Assembly (NCBI GenBank): GCA_902774245.1
Contig: CACYHQ010000005.1
Location: forward strand, 140,437 to 204,436
Direction: 5' to 3'
DNA: 64,000 bases
Source of the DNA: an uncultured bacterium
GTDB lineage: Bacteria > Verrucomicrobiota > Lentisphaeria > Victivallales > UBA1829
Both the position numbers and the translations under genes were made by a program. The notes below the pieces were generated by a model. That model did no database searches and was not told the DNA's origin. It saw nothing but the letters and a program-made list of their open reading frames with translations. Below are positions 18,100 to 25,766 of this stretch, piece after piece (position 1 is the stretch's first letter; every line of letters begins with the position of its first letter).

Positions 18100-18128
18100 A
18101 ATATACCATGAAAAGAGGCTTTTTTCAA
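18100..18128 (-). promoter_or_regulatory. Promoter of the riboswitch-controlled RTX/Pmp gene
   Basis: On the minus strand TTGAAA (18123-18128) and TATATT (18100-18105) are separated by 17 bases. Transcription would start near 18093, giving a leader of about 270 bases that holds the riboswitch and terminator. Confidence 0.75.
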
Positions 18129-18222
18129 GTATGCCGCCCTTCGTTTTTCCTTCTTCCGTTAAATAACCCCCTGCCCTGTTCGGCTCGCTTCAAGAATCAC
18201 GTCAAATAATCCGCCTGACCGT

Positions 18223-18250
18223 TTGAAAACGGCTTCCCGCGCGCTATATT
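18223..18250 (+). promoter_or_regulatory. Promoter of the GH2 gene at 18314
   Basis: TTGAAA (18223-18228) and TATATT (18245-18250) are separated by 16 bases, about 64 bases upstream of the start codon. It is divergent from the RTX/Pmp promoter. The remaining bases of this intergenic region show nothing else. Confidence 0.72.
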
Positions 18251-18313
18251 ATAATTAGTATCTCATACATGACAGTTTCAACATCAAAACCAGTTCAGAA
18301 AGGATTCCGCCCC

Positions 18314-20500
18314 ATGAACTCACGTTTCTTCCGCCGCGGACTCTCCGCCTTCGCCCTCCTCGGCACGGCCGCCGTGCTCGCCGGAGCCATGAACCAGGGA
18401 TGCGCCACAGACAACATCGAAGACGCCCCCGCCGCGCCGCAGATCACCCCCGTCACGGCATCCGTGCAGGAGATCAAAACGCTTGATTTCAAGCGCAGAA
18501 ACGATCCCGACTACGCGCAGGTCACCCTCCCCCACACCATGAACGCCTCGAACGGCACCGGCACGATCCCTCTCGAACGCGGCGACGGCTATTACCGCTA
18601 CGCGCTCGACCTGAAGGAATCCGACCTCGAGAAAGACTACATCATCCAGTTCGAACAGGTCGGCCAGACCTCCGAAGTCTCCCTGAACGGCAACCTCCTC
18701 CACACGAACCGCTGCGGATACACCCCGTTCGCCGTGAAGCTCGACGGCCTCAAGGCGGGCCACAACGAGGTCACGATCCACACAAACAACCGCATCGACA
18801 ACAACATGATCCCGAACAGCGGCGACTTCAATTTCTGCAACGGCGTCTACGGGCGCGCCTACCTGCTCAGCGGCAACGTCTATTTCGATCCGCAGGTGTA
18901 CGGCATCGACAAGATGCACGTCGTCCCTGTCTCCGTCAAGCAGGACCAGGTCCGCTTCGGCATCGCGACCTCTGTCTTCAGCAAGGAGATCAAAAGTGCC
19001 GCGCTCGTCACCACCACGCTGAAGGACAAGGACGGCGGCGTGGTCCTCTCCGAGACCAGCCCGCTCGCAGTCGCGCCCGGCGGCAATGAATTCTACCGCG
19101 AATACACGTTCAAGGACCCGATCCTCTGGCAGGGCAAGGAGAACCCGTACCTCTACACGGTCGAGGTGACGCTGAACATGAACGGCGAGGACATCGACCG
19201 CATCACCATCCCGTACGGATTCCGCGACATCCGGCTGCCCTACAGCGCCAAGGACAATCTTCTGCGCCTCAACGGCAAGAAGGTCTCCCTCCGCGGCGTC
19301 TCCTACCATCAGGATTCCCCCGGCGTCGCCGTCGCCATGACCGACGAGGACCGCAAGCGCGATCAGGAGATCATGCTCGAGCTCGGCTTTAACTGGCTCC
19401 GCTGCGCCCACTATCCGCACAACGTGAAGGAATTCGCCGACTACGACCGCATCGGCATGATGTGCCAGACCGAGATCCCGTGGGTCAACGGCTTCACGAA
19501 CTCCCCCGCCTTCGAACAGAACGTGATGCAGTTCACGCACGATATGATCGTGAACCTCTACAACCACCCCAGCATCATCCTCTGGGGCCTCTCCAACGAG
19601 ATCTTCTACTCCTGGAGCGGCGAGGAGTGCGTCCGCGTCCATAACGACGCCTACACCCTCGCCCGCCGCCTCGACCCCTACCGCCCCGTCGGACACGTCG
19701 AGCGCGAACAGGAAGTCCGCAACGGCGCCAGCAACGGCCTCATCTCCGACTGGTTCGGCAACAACACCTATCCCGGCTGGTACTCCCCCACCGACTTCGA
19801 GCACACGAAGGACGGCGTGACCGACACCCAGGTCCTCGCCAAGTTCTATCTCCACGGCATCACCGAGTACGGCTACGGCGGAAACCCGTTCCAGCACAAC
19901 TCCGACTTCATGACGCTCCACCCGAAGAGCAAGAACAACAAGACCGGCACCAGCAACGATACCGGCGGCTGGCTCCACCCCGAGGAATACCAGACCCTTG
20001 GCCACATCTACTCCTGGAACAAGATCGCCGGCACCCCCGAGGGACGCCGCCTCACCTTCACCTCCCTCTGGATCCTCTTCGACTTCGCCGTCGGCAGCCG
20101 CAACGAGGGCGACACCCCCGGCATCAACGACAAGGGCCTCGTGACGCGCGACCGCCAGACCAAGAAGGACGCGTACTATTTCTACAAGTGCGTCTGGAAC
20201 CCCGAAAACGAGGTCCACATGATGTCCACGCGCTGGGAAAAGCGCGACACGAAGGACATCGCGATCACCGTATTCTCCAACGCCGAAAAGGTCGAGCTGT
20301 ACCAGAACAAGAAGCTCGTCCAGACGCTTGACAAGCCCACCGACACCATCAACAACGTCGTGTGGAAGTTCGACCCCGTGCAGTTCAGCAGCAAAGTCCT
20401 CGAGGACGGCGCCTACGACGAGTTCTCCGCGGTCGGCTACCGCAACGGTCGCAAGGTCGGCCAGCACAACGCCCTCTTCACCTCCACCGCGAGAAACTGA
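18314..20500 (+). CDS. Exported GH2 family glycoside hydrolase (probable beta-galactosidase)
   Basis: A 728-residue enzyme. ATG 18314 is chosen because AAAGGA precedes it and a signal peptide (RRGLSAFALLGTAAVLAGAM) follows; an earlier in-frame ATG at 18269 adds a hydrophilic leader. A Cys after the signal peptide (NQGC) is not in a standard lipobox. The order is sugar-binding domain, immunoglobulin-like domain and TIM barrel. Predicted acid/base is E429 in GLSNEIF and nucleophile E518 in HGITEYGYGG. GH2 covers beta-galactosidase, mannosidase and glucuronidase; the exact specificity is open. The following galE gene fits use of released galactose. Confidence 0.85.
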   Translation: MNSRFFRRGLSAFALLGTAAVLAGAMNQGCATDNIEDAPAAPQITPVTASVQEIKTLDFKRRNDPDYAQVTLPHTMNASNGTGTIPLERGDGYYRYALDLKESDLEKDYIIQFEQVGQTSEVSLNGNLLHTNRCGYTPFAVKLDGLKAGHNEVTIHTNNRIDNNMIPNSGDFNFCNGVYGRAYLLSGNVYFDPQVYGIDKMHVVPVSVKQDQVRFGIATSVFSKEIKSAALVTTTLKDKDGGVVLSETSPLAVAPGGNEFYREYTFKDPILWQGKENPYLYTVEVTLNMNGEDIDRITIPYGFRDIRLPYSAKDNLLRLNGKKVSLRGVSYHQDSPGVAVAMTDEDRKRDQEIMLELGFNWLRCAHYPHNVKEFADYDRIGMMCQTEIPWVNGFTNSPAFEQNVMQFTHDMIVNLYNHPSIILWGLSNEIFYSWSGEECVRVHNDAYTLARRLDPYRPVGHVEREQEVRNGASNGLISDWFGNNTYPGWYSPTDFEHTKDGVTDTQVLAKFYLHGITEYGYGGNPFQHNSDFMTLHPKSKNNKTGTSNDTGGWLHPEEYQTLGHIYSWNKIAGTPEGRRLTFTSLWILFDFAVGSRNEGDTPGINDKGLVTRDRQTKKDAYYFYKCVWNPENEVHMMSTRWEKRDTKDIAITVFSNAEKVELYQNKKLVQTLDKPTDTINNVVWKFDPVQFSSKVLEDGAYDEFSAVGYRNGRKVGQHNALFTSTARN

Positions 20501-20520
20501 CCCGTCACAAACAAAATACC

Positions 20521-20554
20521 GCCCCGCGCCGGACAAAACGGACGGGGCTTTCTT
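20521..20554 (+). terminator. Terminator between GH2 and galE
   Basis: GCCCCG (20521-20526) pairs with CGGGGC, with an inner CCG/CGG pair, followed by TTTCTTAAAA. galE begins about 20 bases later, so readthrough or a separate weak promoter must supply galE. Confidence 0.65.
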
Positions 20555-20575
20555 AAAAGCAAAGGACACCTGAAT

Positions 20576-21592
20576 ATGAAAATCTTAGTCACCGGCGGCG
20601 CCGGATACATCGGAAGCCACACCTGCGTCGAACTCCTCAACAAGGGCATGGACGTGGTCGTCATCGACAACCTCGACAACTCCAACGCGGAATCCCTGAA
20701 CCGCGTCGAAAAGATCACCGGGAAGAAAGTCGTGTTCTACGAGGCGGACGTCCGCGACCGCGCCGCGCTCGAACGCATCTTCACCGAACATAAGATCGAC
20801 TGCACCATCCATTTCGCCGGACTGAAGGCGGTCGGCGAATCCGTCGCGAAGCCGCTGGAATACTACGACAACAACCTGAACTCCACGATCACGCTCGCCG
20901 AGACGCTCCGCAAGTTCAACTCCAAGAAGATCGTGTTCTCCTCCTCCGCCACCGTCTACAACGGCGCGAACAAGATGCCGCTCGCCGAGGACAGCATCAC
21001 CGGCGGCTGCACCAATCCCTACGGCTGGACCAAGTACATGTCCGAACAGATCCTCCGCGACCTCGCGAAGGCGGATCCCGAGTTCACCGTGGTCCTGCTC
21101 CGCTACTTCAACCCCGTCGGCGCGCATTCGAGCGGCCTCATCGGCGAAGACCCGCGCGGCATCCCGAACAACCTCATGCCGTTCATCTCCCAGGTCGCCG
21201 TCGGCCGCCGCGACCACCTGAACGTCTTCGGCAGCGACTACGACACCCCGGACGGGACCGGCGTGCGCGACTACATCCATGTGGTCGACCTCGCGCGCGG
21301 ACATGTCGCCGCCATCGACTTCATGCAGGCGAACAAGGGCGAATTCGTGTTCAACCTCGGCACCGGCGTCGGCTACAGCGTGCTCGACATGGTGAAGGCG
21401 TTCGAGAAGGCGAACGGCATCAAGATTCCTTACGAACTCGTCGACCGCCGTCCCGGCGACCTCGCCACCTGCTACTCCACCCCCGCCAAGAGCGAAAAGG
21501 TACTCGGTTGGAAGGCCGAATTCGGCCTGGAGGACATGTGCCGCGACTCCTGGAACTGGCAGAAGAACAACCCGAACGGGTTCAATAAGTAA
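20576..21592 (+). CDS. galE: UDP-glucose 4-epimerase
   Basis: A 338-residue short-chain dehydrogenase-type enzyme that interconverts UDP-glucose and UDP-galactose (Leloir pathway and envelope sugar supply). The NAD-binding GGAGYIGSH is at residues 7-15; catalytic S in SSSATVY and the YxxxK pair in [10 protein letters not shown] are present, as is the C-terminal [19 protein letters not shown]. Length is normal. The ribosome site is AAAGGA. Position after a GH2 enzyme suggests use of galactose, though galE is also housekeeping. Confidence 0.96.
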   Translation: MKILVTGGAGYIGSHTCVELLNKGMDVVVIDNLDNSNAESLNRVEKITGKKVVFYEADVRDRAALERIFTEHKIDCTIHFAGLKAVGESVAKPLEYYDNNLNSTITLAETLRKFNSKKIVFSSSATVYNGANKMPLAEDSITGGCTNPYGWTKYMSEQILRDLAKADPEFTVVLLRYFNPVGAHSSGLIGEDPRGIPNNLMPFISQVAVGRRDHLNVFGSDYDTPDGTGVRDYIHVVDLARGHVAAIDFMQANKGEFVFNLGTGVGYSVLDMVKAFEKANGIKIPYELVDRRPGDLATCYSTPAKSEKVLGWKAEFGLEDMCRDSWNWQKNNPNGFNK

Positions 21593-21611
21593 TCGCCTGC
21601 AGCCCTCTCCC

Positions 21612-21646
21612 CGGCCGGAACCGGACGCTTTCCGCACCTCCGGCCG
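21612..21646 (+). terminator. Possible transcript end after galE
   Basis: CGGCCGGA (21612-21619) pairs with TCCGGCCG (21639-21646). No U tract follows, so its role as a terminator is uncertain. Confidence 0.35.
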
Positions 21647-21703
21647 TGGAATTATGATCCACAACGCAAAAATATTGGATCAGAACGAATTACAAGGCAA
21701 TCC

Positions 21704-21728
21704 AGTTGTCAAGAATTACTTGACAACT
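21704..21728. repeat. Perfect inverted repeat upstream of the accessory islet
   Basis: AGTTGTCAAG and CTTGACAACT form perfect 10-base arms around AATTA. It lies 70 bases before the first islet gene and includes TTGACA. It could be an operator or a hairpin; no U tract follows. Confidence 0.7.
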
Positions 21729-21788
21729 GAACAGAATCAAGAAGATTTCCGCCCGAGTTTTTCCCTGCTTCCGACCGCACCACCCCAC

Positions 21789-21838
21789 GGAGAAATAACA
21801 TGAAACACCGATTATTTCTGATCGCAGCCTTGTTCGTT
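21789..21838 (+). repeat. Islet repeat copy 1 (ribosome site plus signal-peptide start)
   Basis: A block beginning GGAGAAATAACATG and encoding MKHRLFLIAAL. Copies at 22843-22892 and 24373-24422 are nearly identical at the DNA level, although the genes they start are unrelated. Confidence 0.9.
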
Positions 21839-22852
21839 TGTGTACTGGGCAGGGGTTCCGCGTTTGCAGCGGAGAATACGGCATCCGCGAACGAATCGCA
21901 GAACGCACAGTCCGACAACAGACCGGTCCTCGAAACTATTCCCTCGACAGCGGACAAAAACGAGTATGTCGCCCGGCACAAGGAAGAATGGGGCATGATA
22001 TATGAAAGGCTTTCCAAGGCGTATCAGAGTTATGAGCGGAAAGCCCGTATCGCGCAGCCGAATCTCATTCTGGTCGGCGTCCCGCAATCTCTTGTAAACG
22101 GAGCCGATCTGCGGAACGGGGCAAAGAAAACATTCGGGAAGACATCGTTGCGGATTGTGCCGTGCCGCAGCTCGAATGACGCCCTGATGCACACGCTGTG
22201 TTCGACATTCGCGGAAAGCCTGAATTCGACTCTCCCGACCACATGGGATAAGATCAAAGCTGTCGATACGCCGTTTGATTTCAGTTCGAATTACAGTTCC
22301 GGAAGTTTCCTGAACGCCGCATTTTACAATACGGAGATCTATATTCATTCCGAGGGAACCCCCCTCTCCGCAACAGATCTGAAGCCCGCTTTCGATTTTG
22401 CGACCGGGCTGTTCAACGATTACAAGACGGTAAAAGACGGCAAAAAGGTCGATTATCTCGACCTGAAACCAGAAATCGAGCAGAACGTCGAGGAAAAAAC
22501 GGAAATACGATTCAGGATGGACTGCGCGTTCCGGGATCAACACAGGAATCTGAAAGATAAGTTCTGGCTTCTCGCCGTGTCGGACAAAGGCGAATTGTCT
22601 GTCGACAAGGCCGCCTCCTATTTCAAAAAGAGACAGAATATCCTGACTGGAAAGGTCTATTATGTTTCCGACCGCGACGAGGGGAAACAATACGATTCCA
22701 TCCCCGATCTCCCCGACACCGTTTTCCTGACGCTCCCCGAGGGAGAAAAATCTGCGACCTTGACGTTCTATTTCATCTCCAAGGAAGGCACGCAGTATTC
22801 CGCCCAAAGTATCACGTTGAGCGTGCCGGAGAAACAACCTGAGGAGAAATAA
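21800..22852 (+). CDS. Secreted protein of unknown function (islet)
   Basis: A 350-residue protein with a signal peptide (MKHRLFLIAALFVCVLGRGSAFA) and ribosome site GGAG. The mature part is hydrophilic with no motif I recognise; it has three cysteines and a Lys/Glu-rich C-terminus (EKQPEEK). Codon use and base composition are more AT-rich than in the flanking galE and GH29 genes, consistent with an accessory origin. Its first 13 codons and ribosome site are duplicated twice downstream. No function can be assigned. Confidence 0.7.
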   Translation: MKHRLFLIAALFVCVLGRGSAFAAENTASANESQNAQSDNRPVLETIPSTADKNEYVARHKEEWGMIYERLSKAYQSYERKARIAQPNLILVGVPQSLVNGADLRNGAKKTFGKTSLRIVPCRSSNDALMHTLCSTFAESLNSTLPTTWDKIKAVDTPFDFSSNYSSGSFLNAAFYNTEIYIHSEGTPLSATDLKPAFDFATGLFNDYKTVKDGKKVDYLDLKPEIEQNVEEKTEIRFRMDCAFRDQHRNLKDKFWLLAVSDKGELSVDKAASYFKKRQNILTGKVYYVSDRDEGKQYDSIPDLPDTVFLTLPEGEKSATLTFYFISKEGTQYSAQSITLSVPEKQPEEK

Positions 22853-22892
22853 CATGAAACACCGATTATTTCTGATCGCAGCGTTGTTCGCC
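22843..22892 (+). repeat. Islet repeat copy 2
   Basis: Same ribosome-site and signal-peptide block as copies 1 and 3. It directly abuts the end of the preceding gene (stop codon at 22850-22852). Confidence 0.9.
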
Positions 22893-22916
22893 TGCGTGAG
22901 CAGACAAGGCGAATGA
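22854..22916 (+). pseudogene. 20-codon remnant of an islet secreted-protein gene
   Basis: An ATG preceded by GAGGAGAAATAAC opens MKHRLFLIAALFACVSRQGE and then meets TGA. The first 14 codons copy the start of the genes at 21800 and 24384, but no mature protein follows. It is best read as the stump left when the cassette now lying downstream was inserted, or by a deletion. Confidence 0.6.
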
Positions 22917-22962
22917 GCTTTCTCCCTGAACTCGAAAAACGACAACATAGGAAATATCTGAC

Positions 22963-23334
22963 ATGATCGATCCGGTACTGGTTTCAGGGATTGTGGCAGA
23001 CGGGATCGCGGCGCTGATCCTTACTGCGATCTGGTGCGCCCCTCGCAGGATACGCTGGCGTGTGCTGCCGTTATGCGTTCTGACTTTACTTCATGCGATT
23101 CTTGTTCTGTTGTGCCTTTGTTGCGATTCCGGGGCCGTTTTCGAGGTCCTGCGGGCGCTCTATTTTTTCTCCCCTCTTGTTCTGCTGCTGTTCGGCATCA
23201 TCTACACGGGCGTGCTGTCCGAACTCTCCCGCATGACCCGGCATCTGGGAATATCATGTTTCATCTTTATCGCAAACATCATCCTTCAGGGCTTGATGAC
23301 TATCGTTGTTCACATTGGAGGATACACCGGATAA
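22963..23334 (+). CDS. Small membrane protein of unknown function
   Basis: A 123-residue protein with four predicted transmembrane helices (about 5-25, 34-53, 63-85, 92-115) and short basic loops (APRRIRWR, SRMTRHL). It starts after AGGAAATATCTGAC. It shares no motif I recognise. It lies between repeat copies 2 and 3 with rhuM, so it may be part of the same inserted cassette. Confidence 0.6.
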   Translation: MIDPVLVSGIVADGIAALILTAIWCAPRRIRWRVLPLCVLTLLHAILVLLCLCCDSGAVFEVLRALYFFSPLVLLLFGIIYTGVLSELSRMTRHLGISCFIFIANIILQGLMTIVVHIGGYTG

Positions 23335-23367
23335 GGTTTCGTCTCACCCCAACACAGGAAACAATAA

Positions 23368-24357
23368 ATGAATAAAACACCAGGACATATCGTTATTTTC
23401 AAGACAGATGACGGAAAGGTCTCCGTCGATGCCCGCTTCGATGCCGAAACTGCCTGGCTTTCCCTGGATCAGATGGCCGCGCTCTTCGAACGGGACAAAT
23501 CGACTGTTTCCCGTCATATCAGGAATGTTTTTGAGGAAGGAGAACTGAATCCGGAGGCAGTTGTTGCAAAAATTGCAACAACTGCCGCGGACGGTAAAGT
23601 TTATCAGGTGGATTATTACAACCTTGATGTGATCATATCCATCGGGTACCGCGTAAAATCCCAAAGGGGAACCCAGTTCCGCATCTGGGCGACGAAACGC
23701 CTGAACGAGTATATCCGCAAGGGCTTTACCATTGATGACGAGCGCTTGAAAAACGGGGGCGGACGTTATTTCCGGGAACTTCTTCAGCGCGTCCGGGATA
23801 TCCGGTCCAGCGAACGGAATCTGTATCAGCAGGTGACCGATATCTATGCGACGGCGATTGATTATGATTCCTCCTCGGAAACCACGCGGAAGTTTTTTGC
23901 CGCGGTGCAGAACAAGATGCATTACGCCGCGCATCAGCACACCGCCGCGGAGATCATCTATGATCGGGTCGATGCGGACAAGCCGTTCGTGGGAATGACG
24001 AATTTCAAGGGAAATTATGTGACCCGCGAGGATGTGTCCATCGCAAAGAATTATCTTACGGACAAAGAACTCCAGACGCTGAACCTTCTGGTCTCCCAGT
24101 TCCTTGATTATGCAGAGTTGCAGGCGCTTGAGGAAAAGCCCATGACAATGAACGATTGGATCGCCGCGCTCGAAACCATCCTGACCGGAAACGGACGATC
24201 TCTGCTTGCCGGAACAGGCTCTGTTTCCCATCGTCAGGCTGTGGAAAAAGCGGAACATGAGTTCGAACGATACAGGGCAAAGGAAATGCGCGAATTGGAG
24301 TCGGATTTCGACCGGATGCTGAAGAAAATTGAGGCGGCAAAGAACCGGAAGCAATAA
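23368..24357 (+). CDS. rhuM: RhuM family protein
   Basis: A 329-residue cytoplasmic protein matching the RhuM family, first named in a Salmonella pathogenicity island and scattered widely with mobile and defence DNA. Typical blocks: FDAETAWLSLDQMAALFERDKSTVSRHI (a helix-turn-helix-like start), VYQVDYYNLDVIISIGYRVKS, GTQFRIWATKRLNEYIRKGF, and the later AHQHTAAEIIYDRVDA. The C-terminus is a charged helix. Its biochemical role is not established; the KilA-N/Bro-like N-terminus suggests nucleic-acid binding. It lies between two direct repeats that also enclose the small membrane protein. Confidence 0.9.
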   Translation: MNKTPGHIVIFKTDDGKVSVDARFDAETAWLSLDQMAALFERDKSTVSRHIRNVFEEGELNPEAVVAKIATTAADGKVYQVDYYNLDVIISIGYRVKSQRGTQFRIWATKRLNEYIRKGFTIDDERLKNGGGRYFRELLQRVRDIRSSERNLYQQVTDIYATAIDYDSSSETTRKFFAAVQNKMHYAAHQHTAAEIIYDRVDADKPFVGMTNFKGNYVTREDVSIAKNYLTDKELQTLNLLVSQFLDYAELQALEEKPMTMNDWIAALETILTGNGRSLLAGTGSVSHRQAVEKAEHEFERYRAKEMRELESDFDRMLKKIEAAKNRKQ

Positions 24358-24372
24358 GTTCAACCCCATGGA

Positions 24373-24422
24373 GGAGAAATAACATGAAACACCGATTATT
24401 TCTGATCGCCGCGTTGATCGTC
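24373..24422 (+). repeat. Islet repeat copy 3
   Basis: Third copy of the block, giving the ribosome site and signal-peptide start of the gene at 24384. Copies 2 and 3 share GAGGAGAAATAAC upstream of the ATG as well. Confidence 0.9.
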
Positions 24423-25451
24423 TGCTCGCTCGCGACGGGGGCGCTGTGCAGCTCGTGTAAAGTCGGGGCCGTCGCGCTGATCAATCTTGATGACAATCTC
24501 CGGATGGCGGGTTCGGGATTCGATCTGAGCGGGATCGTGACGGACGAAGACGGCAATCCGATCGACGGCGTCACGATGCGTGCGGAATATTCCCGCGTGA
24601 ATACCGCTACGTTCCATTCGGAAGACAAACGCGAGGAACCGGTCGAGGTCAATTCGGAGTTTCACATCAAACAGAAAGGCTGGACCGAACTTGATCTTGA
24701 TTTCTCGAAGGACGGATACTATTCGGAACGTCTTCATTTTGATTCCCCCTGGCTGGACCGCAAGCAGAAAAAATATGTCGTAAAGGATGACATTCAGGTC
24801 AAAATGATCAAGAAGGGGCCGGTCGCGGATCTGTTCAGAAAAAAGGACTATCTCCGGTACGATATTGAGAACGGATACAAAGACATCTGTGATCTTTCCT
24901 TTCTTCGCGACAAAAAAATAACAAATGAAGACTGGGAACGCCCTCTGATGAAGACGCCCCTTGGAACGCCCCCGGAAACGCCGAAATACATCGAACTTGA
25001 TTTCAGGCGGGACGAAAAAGGCGATATCATTTATGACGCCCGGCACGGAGGGACGCCGGTTCCTTCTTCCGTGATCGTCCGTTTTCACTCGGACGACCCG
25101 GACGACGGTCTGATGCTGATCGACGAGCTTGATCCCCGCGTAAACCCGGAAATGTACGGCTTTGCGGCGGCGGACCGTTATCGCAAGATCCATACGACCG
25201 CCCCGGAAACGGGATACGGCTTGAGGGAGATCGAGCTCGAATGGGATCGGAAAAGACCGGACGGAAATATTGCCGAAAACCAGCAGACGTTTCTTTTCCT
25301 GAAATGCGGAAATCACTATGGGAAAGCCGCGATCAATTCTCCGCTCGACACCAACAGGAGCGGCAAACGGGAGCTCGGGCATGTCCGCGTAAAGATCGAT
25401 CTGCTTCTCAACCGTGTCCCCGGCGACCGCAATTTGACGTCTTACTTCTGA
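24384..25451 (+). CDS. Secreted protein with carboxypeptidase-regulatory-like domain (islet)
   Basis: A 355-residue exported protein. The signal peptide starts with the shared MKHRLFLIAAL and ends near ALCSSC, so it may be a lipoprotein with an irregular lipobox. Residues of about 45-60 (SGIVTDEDGNPIDGVTM) match the first strands of a carboxypeptidase-regulatory-like, transthyretin-type beta-sandwich, common in surface proteins of gut bacteria. The remainder has no recognised motif. It shares no clear similarity with the 350-residue islet protein outside the signal peptide. Confidence 0.65.
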   Translation: MKHRLFLIAALIVCSLATGALCSSCKVGAVALINLDDNLRMAGSGFDLSGIVTDEDGNPIDGVTMRAEYSRVNTATFHSEDKREEPVEVNSEFHIKQKGWTELDLDFSKDGYYSERLHFDSPWLDRKQKKYVVKDDIQVKMIKKGPVADLFRKKDYLRYDIENGYKDICDLSFLRDKKITNEDWERPLMKTPLGTPPETPKYIELDFRRDEKGDIIYDARHGGTPVPSSVIVRFHSDDPDDGLMLIDELDPRVNPEMYGFAAADRYRKIHTTAPETGYGLREIELEWDRKRPDGNIAENQQTFLFLKCGNHYGKAAINSPLDTNRSGKRELGHVRVKIDLLLNRVPGDRNLTSYF

Positions 25452-25563
25452 ACCGGAATCAGCAACCCCGATTCGAAAGGAGAATTATCGCGGCATATCG
25501 CTGCGCCCTGCCCCGTCGGGTTTTCGGACTGGACCGGTTTACAAGCAGATACGGAAGGCGAAC

Positions 25564-25605
25564 CGTTAATGAACGTATCTTTCCGTTCTTTAACGTCAGT
25601 TTTTT
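25564..25605 (+). terminator. Terminator of the islet
   Basis: CGTTAATGAACG (25564-25575) pairs with CGTTCTTTAACG (25584-25595) with one mismatch, followed by TCAGTTTTTT. The rest of the 315-base gap to 25766 holds the GH29 promoter and its leader. Confidence 0.7.
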
Positions 25606-25638
25606 CACAAAAGGCGTGATAATTTTTCTCGTTTCGCC

Positions 25639-25666
25639 TTGATTTCATGCCGCGCAAAAGTATAGT
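25639..25666 (+). promoter_or_regulatory. Promoter of the GH29 gene
   Basis: TTGATT (25639-25644) and TATAGT (25661-25666) are separated by 16 bases. Transcription should start near 25673, which rules out start codons upstream of that point. Confidence 0.7.
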
Positions 25667-25766
25667 ATTGTCCGGGGACGTCGGAGCGCATCATCCGCTT
25701 TTCATCGTTCCGCACCTCCTTTCCCGTTCAGGTAAACAACACCACCGTCAAATGGAGTACACAAAT

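Noticed and set aside
21600..25451. Integrative element or prophage
   Set aside because: No integrase, transposase, tRNA attachment site or phage gene is present; only short direct repeats and rhuM.
25647..25766. Upstream start for the GH29 fucosidase
   Set aside because: It lies in the promoter and would hide the signal peptide behind 40 non-conserved residues.
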